Source of the DNA: Natrinema saccharevitans
Lineage (GTDB): Archaea; Halobacteriota; Halobacteria; Halobacteriales; Natrialbaceae
DNA length: 64,000 nt
NCBI RefSeq assembly: GCF_001953745.1
Contig: NZ_LWLN01000001.1
Span: 992,001 to 1,056,000, forward strand
Direction of reading: 5' to 3'
Of this stretch, positions 34,421-43,067 are shown piece by piece. The notes beneath the pieces were generated by a model that worked only from the letters and a program-made list of their open reading frames with translations, searched no databases and was not told the DNA's origin. Position 1 is the first letter of the stretch; each line of letters starts with the position of its first letter. Position numbers and translations under genes: made by a program.

Positions 34421-34439
34421 GAAACGGTCCGACCGTTTC
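34421..34439. promoter_or_regulatory. 19-bp palindrome
   Basis: GAAACGGTC, one central C, then GACCGTTTC; perfect arms. Second member of the GAAAC-type site group. Confidence 0.55.
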
Positions 34440-34923
34440 GCCGAGTCGCCGACGTAAATCACCCCTTCATTCCGTAAACCGCTCTTTCGTGTGTGAACTG
34501 TCGCTCGAATTTATATCGGTCCCAGCGGACGTTCGGTACCAGTGCCGTGTCCCGACGTACCCCCTCGCCGCACGGTCGTCGTTCCTTTCACCCCTTACTC
34601 GCCCGTACGTCGTCGATATACGCACGCAATCCCCGGATACGAACCGGGCTCGACGCCCGTCGTCACTGCCCGTCTCGCCCTCGAGCGGCCGCCGCTAGCG
34701 GTCGGCCGAGAAGTCGATCCGTACCTCCTTTGCAGACGGTGCGAAACGTAGTCGTGTTTAAGAGTATCTCTGTTGGTGTTCAACCTGGTGTGTCAAACGT
34801 GATTTCGACCCGCCGTTTGAACGTACAGCGGTCGTCGTCGAGTCGATATGCCGGGGATCCGGCGTTCCGGTGTCAGGGTGTAACAAGCTCGAATGGGACG
34901 GATACGACCGGGGGGAGTCGGTG

Positions 34924-35517
34924 ATGTCCTCGGTCGATACGTCGTTGCCCGACGAGATCGCGTCGGTCACCGACGACGAGGGCGAGCGTCTCTCGAAGGA
35001 CGTCATTTTCGAACTATTAAAGAATCGCAGACGGCGGGAAGTCCTCACATACTTGCTGGAAGCCGACGAAACCGTCACCCTCGGCGAACTCGCCGAACAG
35101 ATCGCGGCCTGGGAGAACGACACCGAAATCAACGCGCTCAGCTCCGATCAGCGAAAACGGGTCTATGTCGCCCTCTATCAGACCCACCTGCCGAAGATGG
35201 ACGACGCCGGCATCGTCGAGTACGATCAGGACCGCGGGCTGATTTCGCTGTCGGACAACGCCGACCTGCTGATGATGTATCTCGATACCGAGACCCATCG
35301 ACAGGACCGGTGGGACCGGTGGTACGCCGCCCTCAGTGTGGTCGGTGCGTCCCTCCTCGCTGCGGCGTTTCTCGGCTTTCCCGTGCTTGCCGCCGTTCCG
35401 ATGACCGCGCTCGCCGCCGTCGTCATCGCCGCGTTCTGTTGTCTCTCCGGCGCCCATCTCGTCCGGAACCACCATCAGGAGCGCAACGTCGACGGCAAAC
35501 TCTCCCGCATCGAGTGA
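34924..35517 (+). CDS. DUF7344-like membrane-anchored HTH protein
   Basis: 197 residues. An N-terminal winged-helix region (about 25-105: LSKDVIFELLKNRRRREVLT and YVALYQTHLPKMDDAGIVEYD) is of the type seen in DUF7344 haloarchaeal proteins. Two hydrophobic helices follow (about 140-185), placing the DNA-binding part at the membrane. It could regulate surface genes such as the adjacent beta-helix locus, but no target is shown. The ATG at 34924 is preferred to an upstream in-frame start at 34870. Confidence 0.8.
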   Translation: MSSVDTSLPDEIASVTDDEGERLSKDVIFELLKNRRRREVLTYLLEADETVTLGELAEQIAAWENDTEINALSSDQRKRVYVALYQTHLPKMDDAGIVEYDQDRGLISLSDNADLLMMYLDTETHRQDRWDRWYAALSVVGASLLAAAFLGFPVLAAVPMTALAAVVIAAFCCLSGAHLVRNHHQERNVDGKLSRIE

Positions 35518-35914
35518 TCCCCGATCCGCCGGTCTCGACTCGTCCGTTTCGACGGTCGTCACTCCGGGCGGGTTCCGGTCACTTTCGCCCACCGAGCGGC
35601 GGGTCGTCGCTCGAGTTGCCTGATCGGAGTCGCGCCCGTCCGATCGCCACGACCGATCGCCGTACCGCCGACCGCTGAGAAGCCTTTTTACTACCTGGTT
35701 CCGTAGGGGTCACTGGCTCCCGACGACCGTCATCCAGTACCGGAGCAGTCGCGTGCCAGCAGCTGTTCCAGGCGCGGGAGCCTTCTCGATACGCTCCGAC
35801 CCGAACAGTCCTCACTCCGTCTCGAGAGACGAGTCCGGCCGGCACTCGCGGCCGCCGTTACGAGTCCCCGCGGCCCACGGGGCAGCGCGCTCGCGACCGG
35901 AAAAAACTCGAGCG
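35518..35914. other. Intergenic region at the 5' edge of the surface locus
   Basis: 397 bp, no convincing gene. It holds the 3' ends of the DUF7344-like gene and the first beta-helix gene (convergent). A TTTTTACTACC stretch near 35686 is promoter-like, but nothing obvious follows. Confidence 0.4.
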
Positions 35915-37717
35915 TTACTGATCGCGCGCGTTGTACTGCACGTCGACTGCCGCGTCCCCGCGCAGTCGGAAGTCGACGACATCGCCGTCGAACCAGTAGG
36001 CGTCGAGCCAATTGCCGACCGCGCCGCGAACCGCCCGCCCCTCGACGACGTCTTCGTCGTCGATCGAGGCGTCGCGGTAGTCCGACTTGACGATCGCCCC
36101 GTCGACCTCGAGGGCGTAGGTCGTCGGCCCGTCGGCGTCGGTGCCGTCGATCACCAGCGCGTGGGGAAGTATCTCGTGGGCGCCGTACTCGCTGGGGTCG
36201 ATCGGTTCGCCGTCGACCGTGATCGTCGCGGTCCCGTCCGTGAACGTCACGTCGGTCAGCGCGCCCGAGAACCGGAAGGTCTGGGTGCCGTCCGTGACGG
36301 AACTCTGGACGGTCGAGCCCGAGACGGTCGTGGCCTCCGCGGCCGGTTCGTCGTCTGCGAGGTCGATCGTCCCGTCGACGGTGATCTCGTAACTCGTCGC
36401 CGTTCCGTCGCCGCTGACCTCGAGGACGTGAGGCAGGTCCGAGCCGTAATCGTCGGGATCGACCGCGTCGCCGTTGACCAGCACGGTGCCGGGGCCATCG
36501 ACGGTCAGTTCGGCGAGATCGCCGTCGAAGCGGAAGGCGTCCTTCCAGTCGGCGACGCTGCCCCGGACCGTCGAGCCGTCGATGGTGTCCTCGTCGTCGA
36601 TCGACGCGCCCTCGGCGTTCGAGCGCTCGACGTCGCCGTCGACGGTGAACTCGTAGCGCGTCGCGTCCGCCGAACTGCCGTCGACCAGCAGGAGGTTCGG
36701 GAGCCCGTCGCCGTCCGTCCCGTCGGCCGAGTCGGCGGCCGAATCACTCGAACCCTCGCCCGTCGCGGCTTCTTCGGGCGTCGTCGGAACGCCGTCGGGG
36801 ACCGAGAGATCGGGGTCGCTCGAGACGGCGCTGGCGACGTCGACCGTCGAGCCGCTGGCGCGTTGAATCTCGCCGCGGACGCCGCCGCTTTGGAAGTCGA
36901 CGCTGCCGGGCGAGCCGTTCGCGCCGGCCACGAGCGCGTAGGGGTAGGGACCGGCCGCGAAGTGGGAGTCGCGGATCGTCACGGTCCCGCCGTTCCAGAC
37001 CCAGACGGGGCGACCGTCGGTCTCGCCGTAGCCGCCGTAACCGGGGCCGTAGTCGGTGTCGTCGTTGTACGCGACGCAGTCGACGATCTCGTCGTCGGCG
37101 CTGCCACAGCGGAACGTGGTGACGCCGTTGTTCTTGCCGAAACAGCGCTCGAAGCGGACGCTGCCGCCGTAAGGCGTGTTGGAACAATAAAAACCGTTGT
37201 TCGGGAACCCCTGGACGTTGCAGCGCCGGAACGTCACGTCGGCGTCGTTTTCCGGGTGCATGAAGACGCCGCCGGGCCCGTGAACGAAACTCGAGCCCTC
37301 CTTGGTCGCGCCGTCGCCGAGGTAGACGTTCTCGACGAGGACGTCACCGGCACCGGCCTTGATCGAGATCATGAAGGAGTCACCCCGATAGAGTCCCTCG
37401 AACCCGACGTTCCGAATCGTCGCGTTCGCGCCGTCGACGTAGAGCAGGAAGCCCTCGCCGGTGGTCAGGTCGATCAGCTTGTTCTCGAAGGTTTCGCCGC
37501 GGCCGATCCTGACCGTCTGCCCGCGGGCTTCGATGGTTTCGTAGTCGTCGCCGGCGGCGGCCGCCGCCCCCGTCAGCGTCGCCGCCGCCGTCGTCGTCCC
37601 GGCCAGCTTCATGTACGATCGCCGGTGTAGTAATCCGTCCTTATCGCTCTCGTCGCTCGCCTCCCCGCGCGGGGAGGGGGACGACTCGCCGTCCGATACC
37701 GAAGGGTCGCGTGCCAT
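35915..37717 (-). CDS. Tat-exported beta-helix protein with three 85-residue C-terminal repeats
   Basis: 600 residues. A twin-arginine signal (HRRSYMKLAGTTTAAATL) is followed by a right-handed parallel beta-helix (about 60-290; many short strands such as DVLVENVYLGDG and VTFRRCNVQGFPNNGFY). After an acidic linker come three tandem repeats of about 85 residues, each opening LLLVDG or VLEVSG, with an internal YEFTVDGDVE strand, an FRFDGDLAELTVDG strand and a closing VNGDAVDP. The same repeat occurs in the protein at 54537. Family unknown; a secreted glycan-binding or glycan-degrading surface protein is likely. The frame is open to 37831, but the ATG at 37717 directly precedes the signal and lies 28 nt from the conserved promoter box. 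Confidence 0.82.
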   Translation of the reverse strand: MARDPSVSDGESSPSPRGEASDESDKDGLLHRRSYMKLAGTTTAAATLTGAAAAAGDDYETIEARGQTVRIGRGETFENKLIDLTTGEGFLLYVDGANATIRNVGFEGLYRGDSFMISIKAGAGDVLVENVYLGDGATKEGSSFVHGPGGVFMHPENDADVTFRRCNVQGFPNNGFYCSNTPYGGSVRFERCFGKNNGVTTFRCGSADDEIVDCVAYNDDTDYGPGYGGYGETDGRPVWVWNGGTVTIRDSHFAAGPYPYALVAGANGSPGSVDFQSGGVRGEIQRASGSTVDVASAVSSDPDLSVPDGVPTTPEEAATGEGSSDSAADSADGTDGDGLPNLLLVDGSSADATRYEFTVDGDVERSNAEGASIDDEDTIDGSTVRGSVADWKDAFRFDGDLAELTVDGPGTVLVNGDAVDPDDYGSDLPHVLEVSGDGTATSYEITVDGTIDLADDEPAAEATTVSGSTVQSSVTDGTQTFRFSGALTDVTFTDGTATITVDGEPIDPSEYGAHEILPHALVIDGTDADGPTTYALEVDGAIVKSDYRDASIDDEDVVEGRAVRGAVGNWLDAYWFDGDVVDFRLRGDAAVDVQYNARDQ

Positions 37718-38145
37718 GCAATCGGGTAATACGATACTACCAGTATAAACTTTCCCTATTTGCGGGCATAAAATTAACAGACTGTAACTATATACAGCAC
37801 TATTCGCAGAAGATTTGGTGATATTCGGCAATGCATTTTATGAGGCGCAACTTTCGGCTCGGGACCTCGGTAAGTAGCTATTACCAGGACGGGCGGCCGA
37901 TTCCGGGCCCGCTCGAGGGCGACCTCGATCGATAATCACTGATTACTCGACGCTCCGGCGTCGGAACGGGGAACCCGAGGACCGGAAGCGGTGCGGAAGA
38001 ACAGCGGAAAACGGTGGAGGGGTGCGGCGTCAGCGGGACTGCGGTGGCGGGAAGCGGTCAGCAGGGTTGTGATGTGGAGGGGCCGGCGTCAGCGGTGTCG
38101 GAGAAGGACGTGTCAGCGGGGGGTGTGACGGGGTCCGTCGGCGAC
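37718..38145. other. Intergenic region upstream of the first beta-helix gene
   Basis: 428 bp, no gene. The AT-rich first 120 bp hold the conserved promoter of the beta-helix gene at 37717. The rest, just beyond the stop of the next beta-helix gene, is GC-rich with GGCGTCAGCGG recurring at about 38028 and 38090. Confidence 0.6.
37745..37783 (-). promoter_or_regulatory. Conserved beta-helix-gene promoter
   Basis: In the gene's direction AGTCTGTTAATTT (37771-37783) precedes AAAGTTTAT (37745-37753), whose end is 28 nt from the start codon. The same AAAGTTTAT at exactly 28 nt occurs at 39124 and 54501. It probably covers the TATA box of a short-leader transcript. Confidence 0.75.
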
Positions 38146-39096
38146 TCAGTTCGACGCGCCCGACGCCGCTTCCTCGGGCGAGGTCGGGACGCCGCTGGGG
38201 ATGACGGCCTCGGGGTCGGTTCCGACGCCGTCGCCGAGTTTGACGGTCGAGCCGGCGTGTTCCGCGACACCGGCGTTCTCGTCGTACTCGGAGTCCGCGA
38301 TGACGACCTCGGTCGGGTTGCCGTTCGCGCCCGCGTCGATGGCGGTGTTCTGGCCGTTCATCTCGATCTGGCAGCCCTCGACCTCGACCGTACCGGGGGC
38401 CCACGCCCAGATCCCGCGGCCGACGTAGCCATTGCTTTCGTCGACGTAGACGCTCGAGTTGGTGACCTTGCTGCCCTCAGTCCCGAGTCGGAAGTGCGAG
38501 ACGTAACAGTTGGCGGCGAAACTGCTGTCGATGTGGATCGTGCCGCCGCCTTTGTTGCCGGGCGCGGAGCCGTAGATCGCGTTGTCCGCGAAGTTCTGAA
38601 TGTTGACGTTCTCGAAGTCGATGTGACCGTTGTGATCCGGGGCGACCCAGAAGGCCGTCTGTCCGTGGCCGTTCGGGTTGCCGTTGCCCGTACTCGAGCC
38701 GTCGCCGAGGTAGACGTTCTCGACGGTACTGGTCCCGTTGCCGGTGTCGGAGATACCGAACGTGGCGGAACCGGTTCCGGAGGTGTTCTCGCCTTTGAAG
38801 CCGACGTTTCGGATCGTCCAGTCGCTGCTGTGGGCGGTGACGACGATGTCCTGCCCGGTCGTCATGTCGATGAGCTTGTTCTCCCAGGTCTCGCCCTCGT
38901 CGAGGGTGATCGTCTGTCCCTGGGCTTCGATGACCTCGTAGTCGTCCTCGGCCGCGGCCGCGCCGGCACCGCCGAGTGCGGTCGTCGCGGTCGCCACCGC
39001 GGCGAGCGAGCGCACGTAGTTTCGGCGGCTTAATCCGCTGTTACGGCCTGTAATCGGAGTGGATTCCGTTTCGGACGTACGGGGGTTCTGCGCCAT
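38146..39096 (-). CDS. Tat-exported beta-helix protein, short paralogue
   Basis: 316 residues. A Tat signal (SRRNYVRSLAAVATATTALG) is followed by the beta-helix domain, clearly related to the other two (GETWENKLIDMTTG, NVYLGDGSSTG, VNIQNFADNAIYGS), but the protein ends at PTSPEEAASG without the C-terminal repeat domain. It thus separates the helix module from the repeat module. Its start ATG at 39096 lies 28 nt from the shared promoter box. Function unknown; probably secreted and surface-associated. Confidence 0.82.
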   Translation of the reverse strand: MAQNPRTSETESTPITGRNSGLSRRNYVRSLAAVATATTALGGAGAAAAEDDYEVIEAQGQTITLDEGETWENKLIDMTTGQDIVVTAHSSDWTIRNVGFKGENTSGTGSATFGISDTGNGTSTVENVYLGDGSSTGNGNPNGHGQTAFWVAPDHNGHIDFENVNIQNFADNAIYGSAPGNKGGGTIHIDSSFAANCYVSHFRLGTEGSKVTNSSVYVDESNGYVGRGIWAWAPGTVEVEGCQIEMNGQNTAIDAGANGNPTEVVIADSEYDENAGVAEHAGSTVKLGDGVGTDPEAVIPSGVPTSPEEAASGASN

Positions 39097-39606
39097 ACAT
39101 CATCGTAACACCGGCTTACACTCATAAACTTTTTCTTGCAGACACGTCTTAAATTTACAGACTATATTTCTAACACTGTGGAATCACGAACAAGATACCG
39201 CCGTGAATTCACGAAATTACGAACGTGATCGTGAGGAATCGGTAGCCGGTAAGCAATTGTTTTCCCCGGCAACATTCACATACGATAGTTTCTGGCCCGC
39301 TCGAGGCCGATTGCTCCCGTCGAACCGATCCTTCCGTTCCGGAGACGACACTGTTTCGACGGCGCACGATCGTGTTTTTCGCTCGTAACAGGCTATTACT
39401 CGCGCTTCAACGCGGGTGGCAGGAGAATCGCGCGGGCCGAAGCGGGCGGCAGCGGCGCGAGTCGACGGTGGCGAACGAGACGAGCGACGACGGACCGATC
39501 ACGACTCGCGGCGCGGTTTCGACGTGTCGCTCGCGCGGGCGAGAGACGACGATTCGAGCGGCTCGCTCCGGCGACCACCGGTGCTTCGAGATCGACGCCG
39601 GTCGGC
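39097..39606. other. Intergenic region upstream of the short beta-helix gene
   Basis: 510 bp, no convincing gene. The first 250 bp are relatively AT-rich and hold the conserved promoter. The remainder is GC-rich and ends at the 3' end of the membrane-protein gene. Confidence 0.5.
39124..39163 (-). promoter_or_regulatory. Conserved beta-helix-gene promoter
   Basis: AGTCTGTAAATTT at 39151-39163 and AAAGTTTAT at 39124-39132 in the gene's direction; the box is 28 nt from the start codon. The 13-bp upstream element differs from that at 37771-37783 at one position. Confidence 0.75.
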
Positions 39607-41394
39607 CTACGCGTCTCGGACGGCGTACATCTCGAACTCGTCGTTCGAGATGACCTTGTTCGCGCCGCGATACCGCACCAGTCCCTCGAGCGCCGCGCGC
39701 CGGTAGTTGAGTTGGTCGTAGATCTCGATCTCCTTCGTACGGTCCCACTCCGTGTAGACGAAGTAGTACTCGTCGGCGGGGTAGGCACCGCTGTAGTTGC
39801 CGGCGGAGAACTCGGTGGCGTTGGTGGAGCCGGTGGCCGCGGACGCGGCGCTGAGCGTGTCGTCGCCGGCGAGACCGTTGATTCCGTGGTCGTACCGGTA
39901 GGGATCGAACCCCATTCCGACGTGGGGGGTACCGTTAGTACCGTGTTCGAACCCGTCCTCGTAGCCGCTCATCATCTCTGGGGTCACGTGCTGGCCCGGA
40001 TTGTAGATCAACGGCGAGGAAAACATCGTGAGCAGCCCGAGGACGAGACAGCCCCCGAGGAGCAGCGCTACGACCGCGTTCGCACCCGGTCTCGTGATCC
40101 AACTCGAGAGCCCGCCGAGGAGTTGTGCCAGTGCGATCCCGGCGAGGATGGTCAGCAACACGTAGATGAAACCGACCTGCCGGAACGCCATCGTCGGCGT
40201 GCCCAGGAAGTAGGCCGCGAAGAGGCCGCCGAGCGGGACGAGCGCGAGCGAGACGTAGTTGACGAACGCGCGGGGCTCGGCCTCGAGGCTCGAGCGGCGG
40301 AGCCAGACGACCAGGACGAACAGGCCAACGACGAGGCCGACGATCGCCGCGTCGAGGAACAGCTTCACGAACAGTTCCGGCAGGCTGCCGCCGATCTCCG
40401 TCAGCGACGTCCCGCGCTGGTTCACCGTGTTGCCGGTTCCGGTGTCGTCCGTGAGCAGCCCGGAGACGAGCGCGACCGCCGCCGATCGGAACCGCTCGTT
40501 GCCCAGCGCCCAGAGCCCGAACAGTCCGCCGAGAAGCAGCGTCTGTGCGGTCAGGGTCGGATGCTCGAGCATCGGGTGGTCGTCGAACCGCCAGCGGGCG
40601 AGATACTGAACGCCGGTGATCGCGCCGATGAGGACGACGACGTTGAACATCTGCTGGGGGTGGACCAGCAAGAGCGCGGTCGCGGTGAGAGCGAGGAGGA
40701 CGCTGAACGGCGAGAGTCCGAGCGGCAGCCGCTCGACGGTCGCTCGGCGGCGGAGATAGGCGACGACCGCGAAGACGACGGGCGGGACCAGAAACAGCGC
40801 GTTCGAGTTGGTGTGGACGGCCATGTGGGTCGCGATGTTGTTGACCGGCAGTACCATCCAGGAGACGATCGCGGCGAGTCCGACCGCGAGCCCGCTGTCG
40901 GCCATCTCCCGGACGGTCAGGGGGACGAAAAGCAGGAACGGGACGAACAGGACGACCATGCCGAACAGGAGCGCGCGTTCGATCGAGACGCCGCCGACGA
41001 GGTGAAAGACCGACGCGATCGCGTGGAGGCCCGGATAGAACAGTTCGTGGGGTGCGGTCCCGCCCGAGACGATGTCCCGCGTCCAGCCCAGATGGGTCAT
41101 CGGGTCGCCCATCCCGAGGAACCGATAGTTCCGGAGTACGGGGAGGCTCGCGACGGCGGTAACCGTCGTTGCGCCGAGCGCGATTCCGACTCCCTGCCGC
41201 CGGCCGCGACAGGTAAGCGCCGTCCCGACCGCGATCGCGAGCGCGAGCGCGAACCCGACCCAGACCTCGGTCGGTGAGCCGGTGTACACCGAGGATTCGT
41301 ACGCCGTCGCGGGGTTGGCTCTCGCGACGAGGATCCCCGCAGCGACCGCGAGGTAGCCGACCGCGAGCGTCACGTCGAGTCGCGAGCGGTTCAC
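39607..41394 (-). CDS. Polytopic membrane protein, GT-C-like, paralogue 1
   Basis: 595 residues with a GTG start at 41394 and about a dozen membrane segments, then a soluble C-terminal domain (about 480-595, outside the cell by topology). Motifs shared with the paralogue at 49498 include ARANPATAYE near the N terminus, MTHLGWTRDIVSGGTAPHEL and FYPGLHAI, and near the C terminus ISNDEFEMYAV. The layout of a GT-C-type glycosyltransferase or polymerase is likely: an early acidic loop after helix 1-2 and an external C-terminal domain. The exact reaction is unknown. Confidence 0.7.
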   Translation of the reverse strand: MNRSRLDVTLAVGYLAVAAGILVARANPATAYESSVYTGSPTEVWVGFALALAIAVGTALTCRGRRQGVGIALGATTVTAVASLPVLRNYRFLGMGDPMTHLGWTRDIVSGGTAPHELFYPGLHAIASVFHLVGGVSIERALLFGMVVLFVPFLLFVPLTVREMADSGLAVGLAAIVSWMVLPVNNIATHMAVHTNSNALFLVPPVVFAVVAYLRRRATVERLPLGLSPFSVLLALTATALLLVHPQQMFNVVVLIGAITGVQYLARWRFDDHPMLEHPTLTAQTLLLGGLFGLWALGNERFRSAAVALVSGLLTDDTGTGNTVNQRGTSLTEIGGSLPELFVKLFLDAAIVGLVVGLFVLVVWLRRSSLEAEPRAFVNYVSLALVPLGGLFAAYFLGTPTMAFRQVGFIYVLLTILAGIALAQLLGGLSSWITRPGANAVVALLLGGCLVLGLLTMFSSPLIYNPGQHVTPEMMSGYEDGFEHGTNGTPHVGMGFDPYRYDHGINGLAGDDTLSAASAATGSTNATEFSAGNYSGAYPADEYYFVYTEWDRTKEIEIYDQLNYRRAALEGLVRYRGANKVISNDEFEMYAVRDA

Positions 41395-41737
41395 GCGTTC
41401 TCACCGCGCCCGTTTGGCGGGCTCTCGACACGCATGTGTTGGTCCAGCCGTCGGCACTGGCACCGTTTGTTATCCGTCTCTTACGTTCGAAAGCAGGTGT
41501 GTGACTCGGTCTCGTCGACGACCGTGCGACCGCTATCGGTGCCGTTATGGTCGATATCGCCGTCGGAAACCGCCTGGGATCGGCTCGAGTCGCGAGCGCT
41601 CGGCGGCGACGTCCGTATGGCTACCCTGTCGTTCCGAACGGTCGGCTACGGAACGATGTCTCGATCCCGAACCGATCGACGGCTCCGATTGTTTTTGTAG
41701 ACGGTCGTGATCCGCTCGAGGCAAGAGGCGATTCCGA
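41395..41737. other. Divergent intergenic region
   Basis: 343 bp between the membrane-protein gene and the PP-loop gene. No gene seen. TTGTTTTTGTAG near 41688 is a promoter-like AT tract for the PP-loop gene. Confidence 0.4.
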
Positions 41738-43045
41738 ATGTCATCCGTTCTCATCGATGAGCTATCCGTCGACGACCGCACGCTCGAGTGGTCCGTCCGC
41801 CCGTCGAGCGATCTCGAGCGGTTTTTCACCGACGACCCGTTTCGCGCCGGCTACGACGCCCCCATCGAGAACGTCCCCGAGGGGATCCTCGCGATCCCCG
41901 TTCTCGCACACGTCTGTCCGGTCGCGTGGGCCAACGGAGCCGACGTCTACGTCGACGAGGTCGACGCGACGTTCGCCCGCGCTCTCGAGGACGTCGAAGC
42001 GTCGCTGTGTGCGATGTACGACTTCCTCGAGGGTGGGGAGCTCTACGCCCGCCGGACCGTCGAGCCGGATCCCGAACCGGACGGGGAACGCGGACTGCTC
42101 TTTACCGGTGGGGTCGACTCGACGTGTTCGTACGTGCGACATCGCGACGAATCGCCGACGCTGATCGGTATCCGCGGCTGGACGATCACCCCCGACGCGG
42201 CCGACGACGAGAAGTGGGCGGCGCTCCGCGAGCGCGTGTCGGGGTTCGCCGACGACCGCGACTGTGACGCCGCGTTCGTCGAGTCGAACATGCTCTCCTT
42301 CCTCGATCACCCCATGCTGTTGGCCCACTACAAGCGCCACGTCGACGGCGGCTGGTACAGCTCCGTCGGCCACGGGCTGGGGCTGCTCGGGCTCTGTGCC
42401 CCCCTCGCGTACGCCCGCGGCATGACGGACCTCTCCGTCGCCGCGACCCACTGGGAGGGGATCGATCTCGAGTGGGGCTCCCGTCCCGATATCGACGAGC
42501 GGGTTCGGTGGGCCGGTACCCGGTGTCACCACGACGCCTACGAACTCACCCGCCAGGAGCGCCTCGATCTCATCGCCGACTACGTCCGCACCGAGGATCC
42601 CGACCTGCAACTCCAGACCTGTAACGACCGCATGGACGGCAACTGCGGCGAGTGCGAGAAGTGTTATCGTACTTCGGTCGGGCTCCGGCTGGCCGGCCTC
42701 GAGCCGACCGACCACGGCTACCCCTTCACCGACGCCGACTATCGCCGCCTCCGGCGTTCGCTCGAGCGCGGCGACTGGGTCCTCGGGCAGGACGAGCGCC
42801 ACATGTGGGCCGACATTCGCGAGCGCGCACGCGAGACCGAGCCGTCGTCGCCGGCCGAGCGGGCCTTCTTCGAGTGGCTCGACGGCGTCGATCTGGACGA
42901 GTTGATTACGGCCTCGGAGCCGCCGCTGTCCCATCGACTCCTCCGGGCCGGCGCGCGAAACGCGCCGACGGCCGTCTACAACGCGGTCTACCCGGCTTGG
43001 ACGACGGCGAAGGCCGGCCTTCGAACCGTTCGCTCCGAGCGGTAG
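41738..43045 (+). CDS. PP-loop ATP-pyrophosphatase-like protein with zinc-binding cysteines
   Basis: 435 residues. The nucleotide motif FTGGVDSTCSY (about 122-132) is a PP-loop, as in ExsB/QueC, asparagine synthetase and N-acetylsugar amidotransferases. A Cys cluster CNDRMDGNCGECEKCYRTS (about 295-314) is a probable zinc site. The N-terminal 110 residues are unique. PP-loop enzymes adenylate a substrate and then attack it with a nucleophile, often to amidate or thiolate. Given its position in a glycan locus, sugar or sugar-acid amidation is a fair guess, but no close family is recognised. Confidence 0.75.
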   Translation: MSSVLIDELSVDDRTLEWSVRPSSDLERFFTDDPFRAGYDAPIENVPEGILAIPVLAHVCPVAWANGADVYVDEVDATFARALEDVEASLCAMYDFLEGGELYARRTVEPDPEPDGERGLLFTGGVDSTCSYVRHRDESPTLIGIRGWTITPDAADDEKWAALRERVSGFADDRDCDAAFVESNMLSFLDHPMLLAHYKRHVDGGWYSSVGHGLGLLGLCAPLAYARGMTDLSVAATHWEGIDLEWGSRPDIDERVRWAGTRCHHDAYELTRQERLDLIADYVRTEDPDLQLQTCNDRMDGNCGECEKCYRTSVGLRLAGLEPTDHGYPFTDADYRRLRRSLERGDWVLGQDERHMWADIRERARETEPSSPAERAFFEWLDGVDLDELITASEPPLSHRLLRAGARNAPTAVYNAVYPAWTTAKAGLRTVRSER

Positions 43046-43067
43046 GCCGTCGACGGGCCACGCGGCG

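Larger units (their letters stand above)
34176..34923. other. Divergent intergenic region with GAAAC-type palindromes
   Basis: 748 bp between tfb and the DUF7344-like gene with no convincing gene. It contains GTTTCGGCGGAAAC at 34219-34232 and two strong inverted repeats at 34363-34389 and 34421-34439. Promoters of both flanking genes must lie here. Confidence 0.55.

Noticed and set aside
38014-39033. 339-residue frame antisense to the short beta-helix gene
   Set aside because: Shadow; the opposite strand has the Tat signal, beta-helix and conserved promoter.
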